The position numbers and the translations under genes are program-made. 5,188 nucleotides of DNA from JANNNF01 sp040385825 (GTDB lineage Bacteria > Pseudomonadota > Alphaproteobacteria > Rhodobacterales > Rhodobacteraceae), in assembly GCA_040385825.1 (NCBI GenBank), contig JAZKGQ010000017.1:1-5188 (forward strand), read 5' to 3'. This document shows positions 4,842-5,188 of this stretch, piece by piece. A model generated the notes under the pieces. The model was not told the origin of the DNA. It saw only the letters and a program-made list of their open reading frames with translations, and searched no databases. Numbering within the stretch: position 1 is the stretch's first letter; each line of letters starts with the position of its first letter.

Positions 4842-5188
4842 CCGTTGGTCATCCTTCTGCGTCGACCGATCCAGCGCGGGACTGCTGCTGCATACCGGTC
4901 ATAATCTGGTCCCAGAGTCTTGCTGAGGATGGCTTCCTCGGACCGGACCTGGGTGGCGGCCGACCACAGGAACAGCAGCGGCGCAAGGATCGTCGGCACG
5001 GCAGGAACGGCAAGCGCAACCCCGGCCAGCACCATGAACTGCCCGACAAAGGTCGGGTTGCGGCTGAACTGATACAGCCCGCCCGAGACAAGGCTGCCCG
5101 TCGCCCCGATGCCCGCGGCCTCGCCAGCCACCCCGACGCGCCAGGATGATCCCATCGACATCTGCGCGGCAAAGGCCACCATCGCGCC
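4838..5188 (-). CDS. Isoprenylcysteine methyltransferase-like membrane protein (partial)
   Basis: The C-terminal 116 residues of a membrane protein of the ICMT/PEMT (phospholipid methyltransferase) superfamily are visible. The frame stays open to the right edge, so the start and first membrane segments lie outside. Numbering from the edge, MGSSWRVGV (12-20), the signature YQFSRNPTFVGQ (39-50), a long hydrophobic hairpin (about 51-80), RSEEAIL (82-88) and DYDRYAAAVPRW (95-106) follow the family order. RNP and the EE pair belong to the S-adenosylmethionine-binding region. Bacterial members have uncertain substrates, since bacteria generally lack prenylated CaaX proteins; lipid, quinone-like or thiol methylation are possibilities. 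The stop overlaps the CDF start (ATGA), so the two are translationally coupled. Methyltransferase-like genes next to metal efflux genes are a recurrent arrangement, but no role in metal export is proven here. Confidence 0.88.
   Translation of the reverse strand, partial: GAMVAFAAQMSMGSSWRVGVAGEAAGIGATGSLVSGGLYQFSRNPTFVGQFMVLAGVALAVPAVPTILAPLLFLWSAATQVRSEEAILSKTLGPDYDRYAAAVPRWIGRRRRMTNG

Overview
The window is GC-rich by eye, with dense and overlapping genes and many long antisense shadow frames. This suggests an alphaproteobacterium. A Rhodobacteraceae-like host (Paracoccus/Rhodobacter type) is my best guess, from gene style and protein flavour only. No rRNA, tRNA, CRISPR array, transposase or integrase is visible.

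Layout: positions 1-280 hold no gene I can support and probably carry the promoter region of the first gene. Positions 281-1783 (+) encode a secreted alkaline phosphatase with a complete active site. It reads more like the animal (placental/tissue-nonspecific) alkaline phosphatases than like E. coli PhoA. A strong hairpin at 1800-1834 separates it from a convergent minus-strand operon that enters from the right edge and runs to 1856. In transcription order the operon encodes: an isoprenylcysteine-methyltransferase-like membrane protein (5' end outside the window), a CDF metal-cation efflux transporter, a TFIIB-type zinc-ribbon protein with a long His/Gly tail, a type II signal peptidase (LspA), a DsbB-like quinone-linked disulfide oxidase and a DsbA-like periplasmic thiol oxidoreductase.

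The minus-strand genes are very tightly packed. There are ATGA stop/start overlaps at 4838-4841 and 2524-2527, a 14-base overlap of lspA with a TTG-started dsbB, and a 9-base gap before the zinc-ribbon gene. This predicts one co-translated transcript. Methyltransferase-like genes, CDF transporters and spare lspA genes are, to my knowledge, recurrent companions in bacterial metal-resistance regions. The unusual parts are the His-rich zinc-ribbon protein and the DsbB/DsbA pair as terminal members. My working model, which is inference, is a metal-handling module: efflux by the CDF protein, metal buffering or sensing by the zinc-ribbon/His protein, and envelope lipoprotein and disulfide maturation by LspA and DsbBA.

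The alkaline phosphatase is a plausible client of the convergent DsbA/DsbB pair. It has exactly four cysteines, and two of them align with the conserved C121-C183 disulfide of the human placental enzyme. The operon promoter and any regulator lie beyond the right edge.
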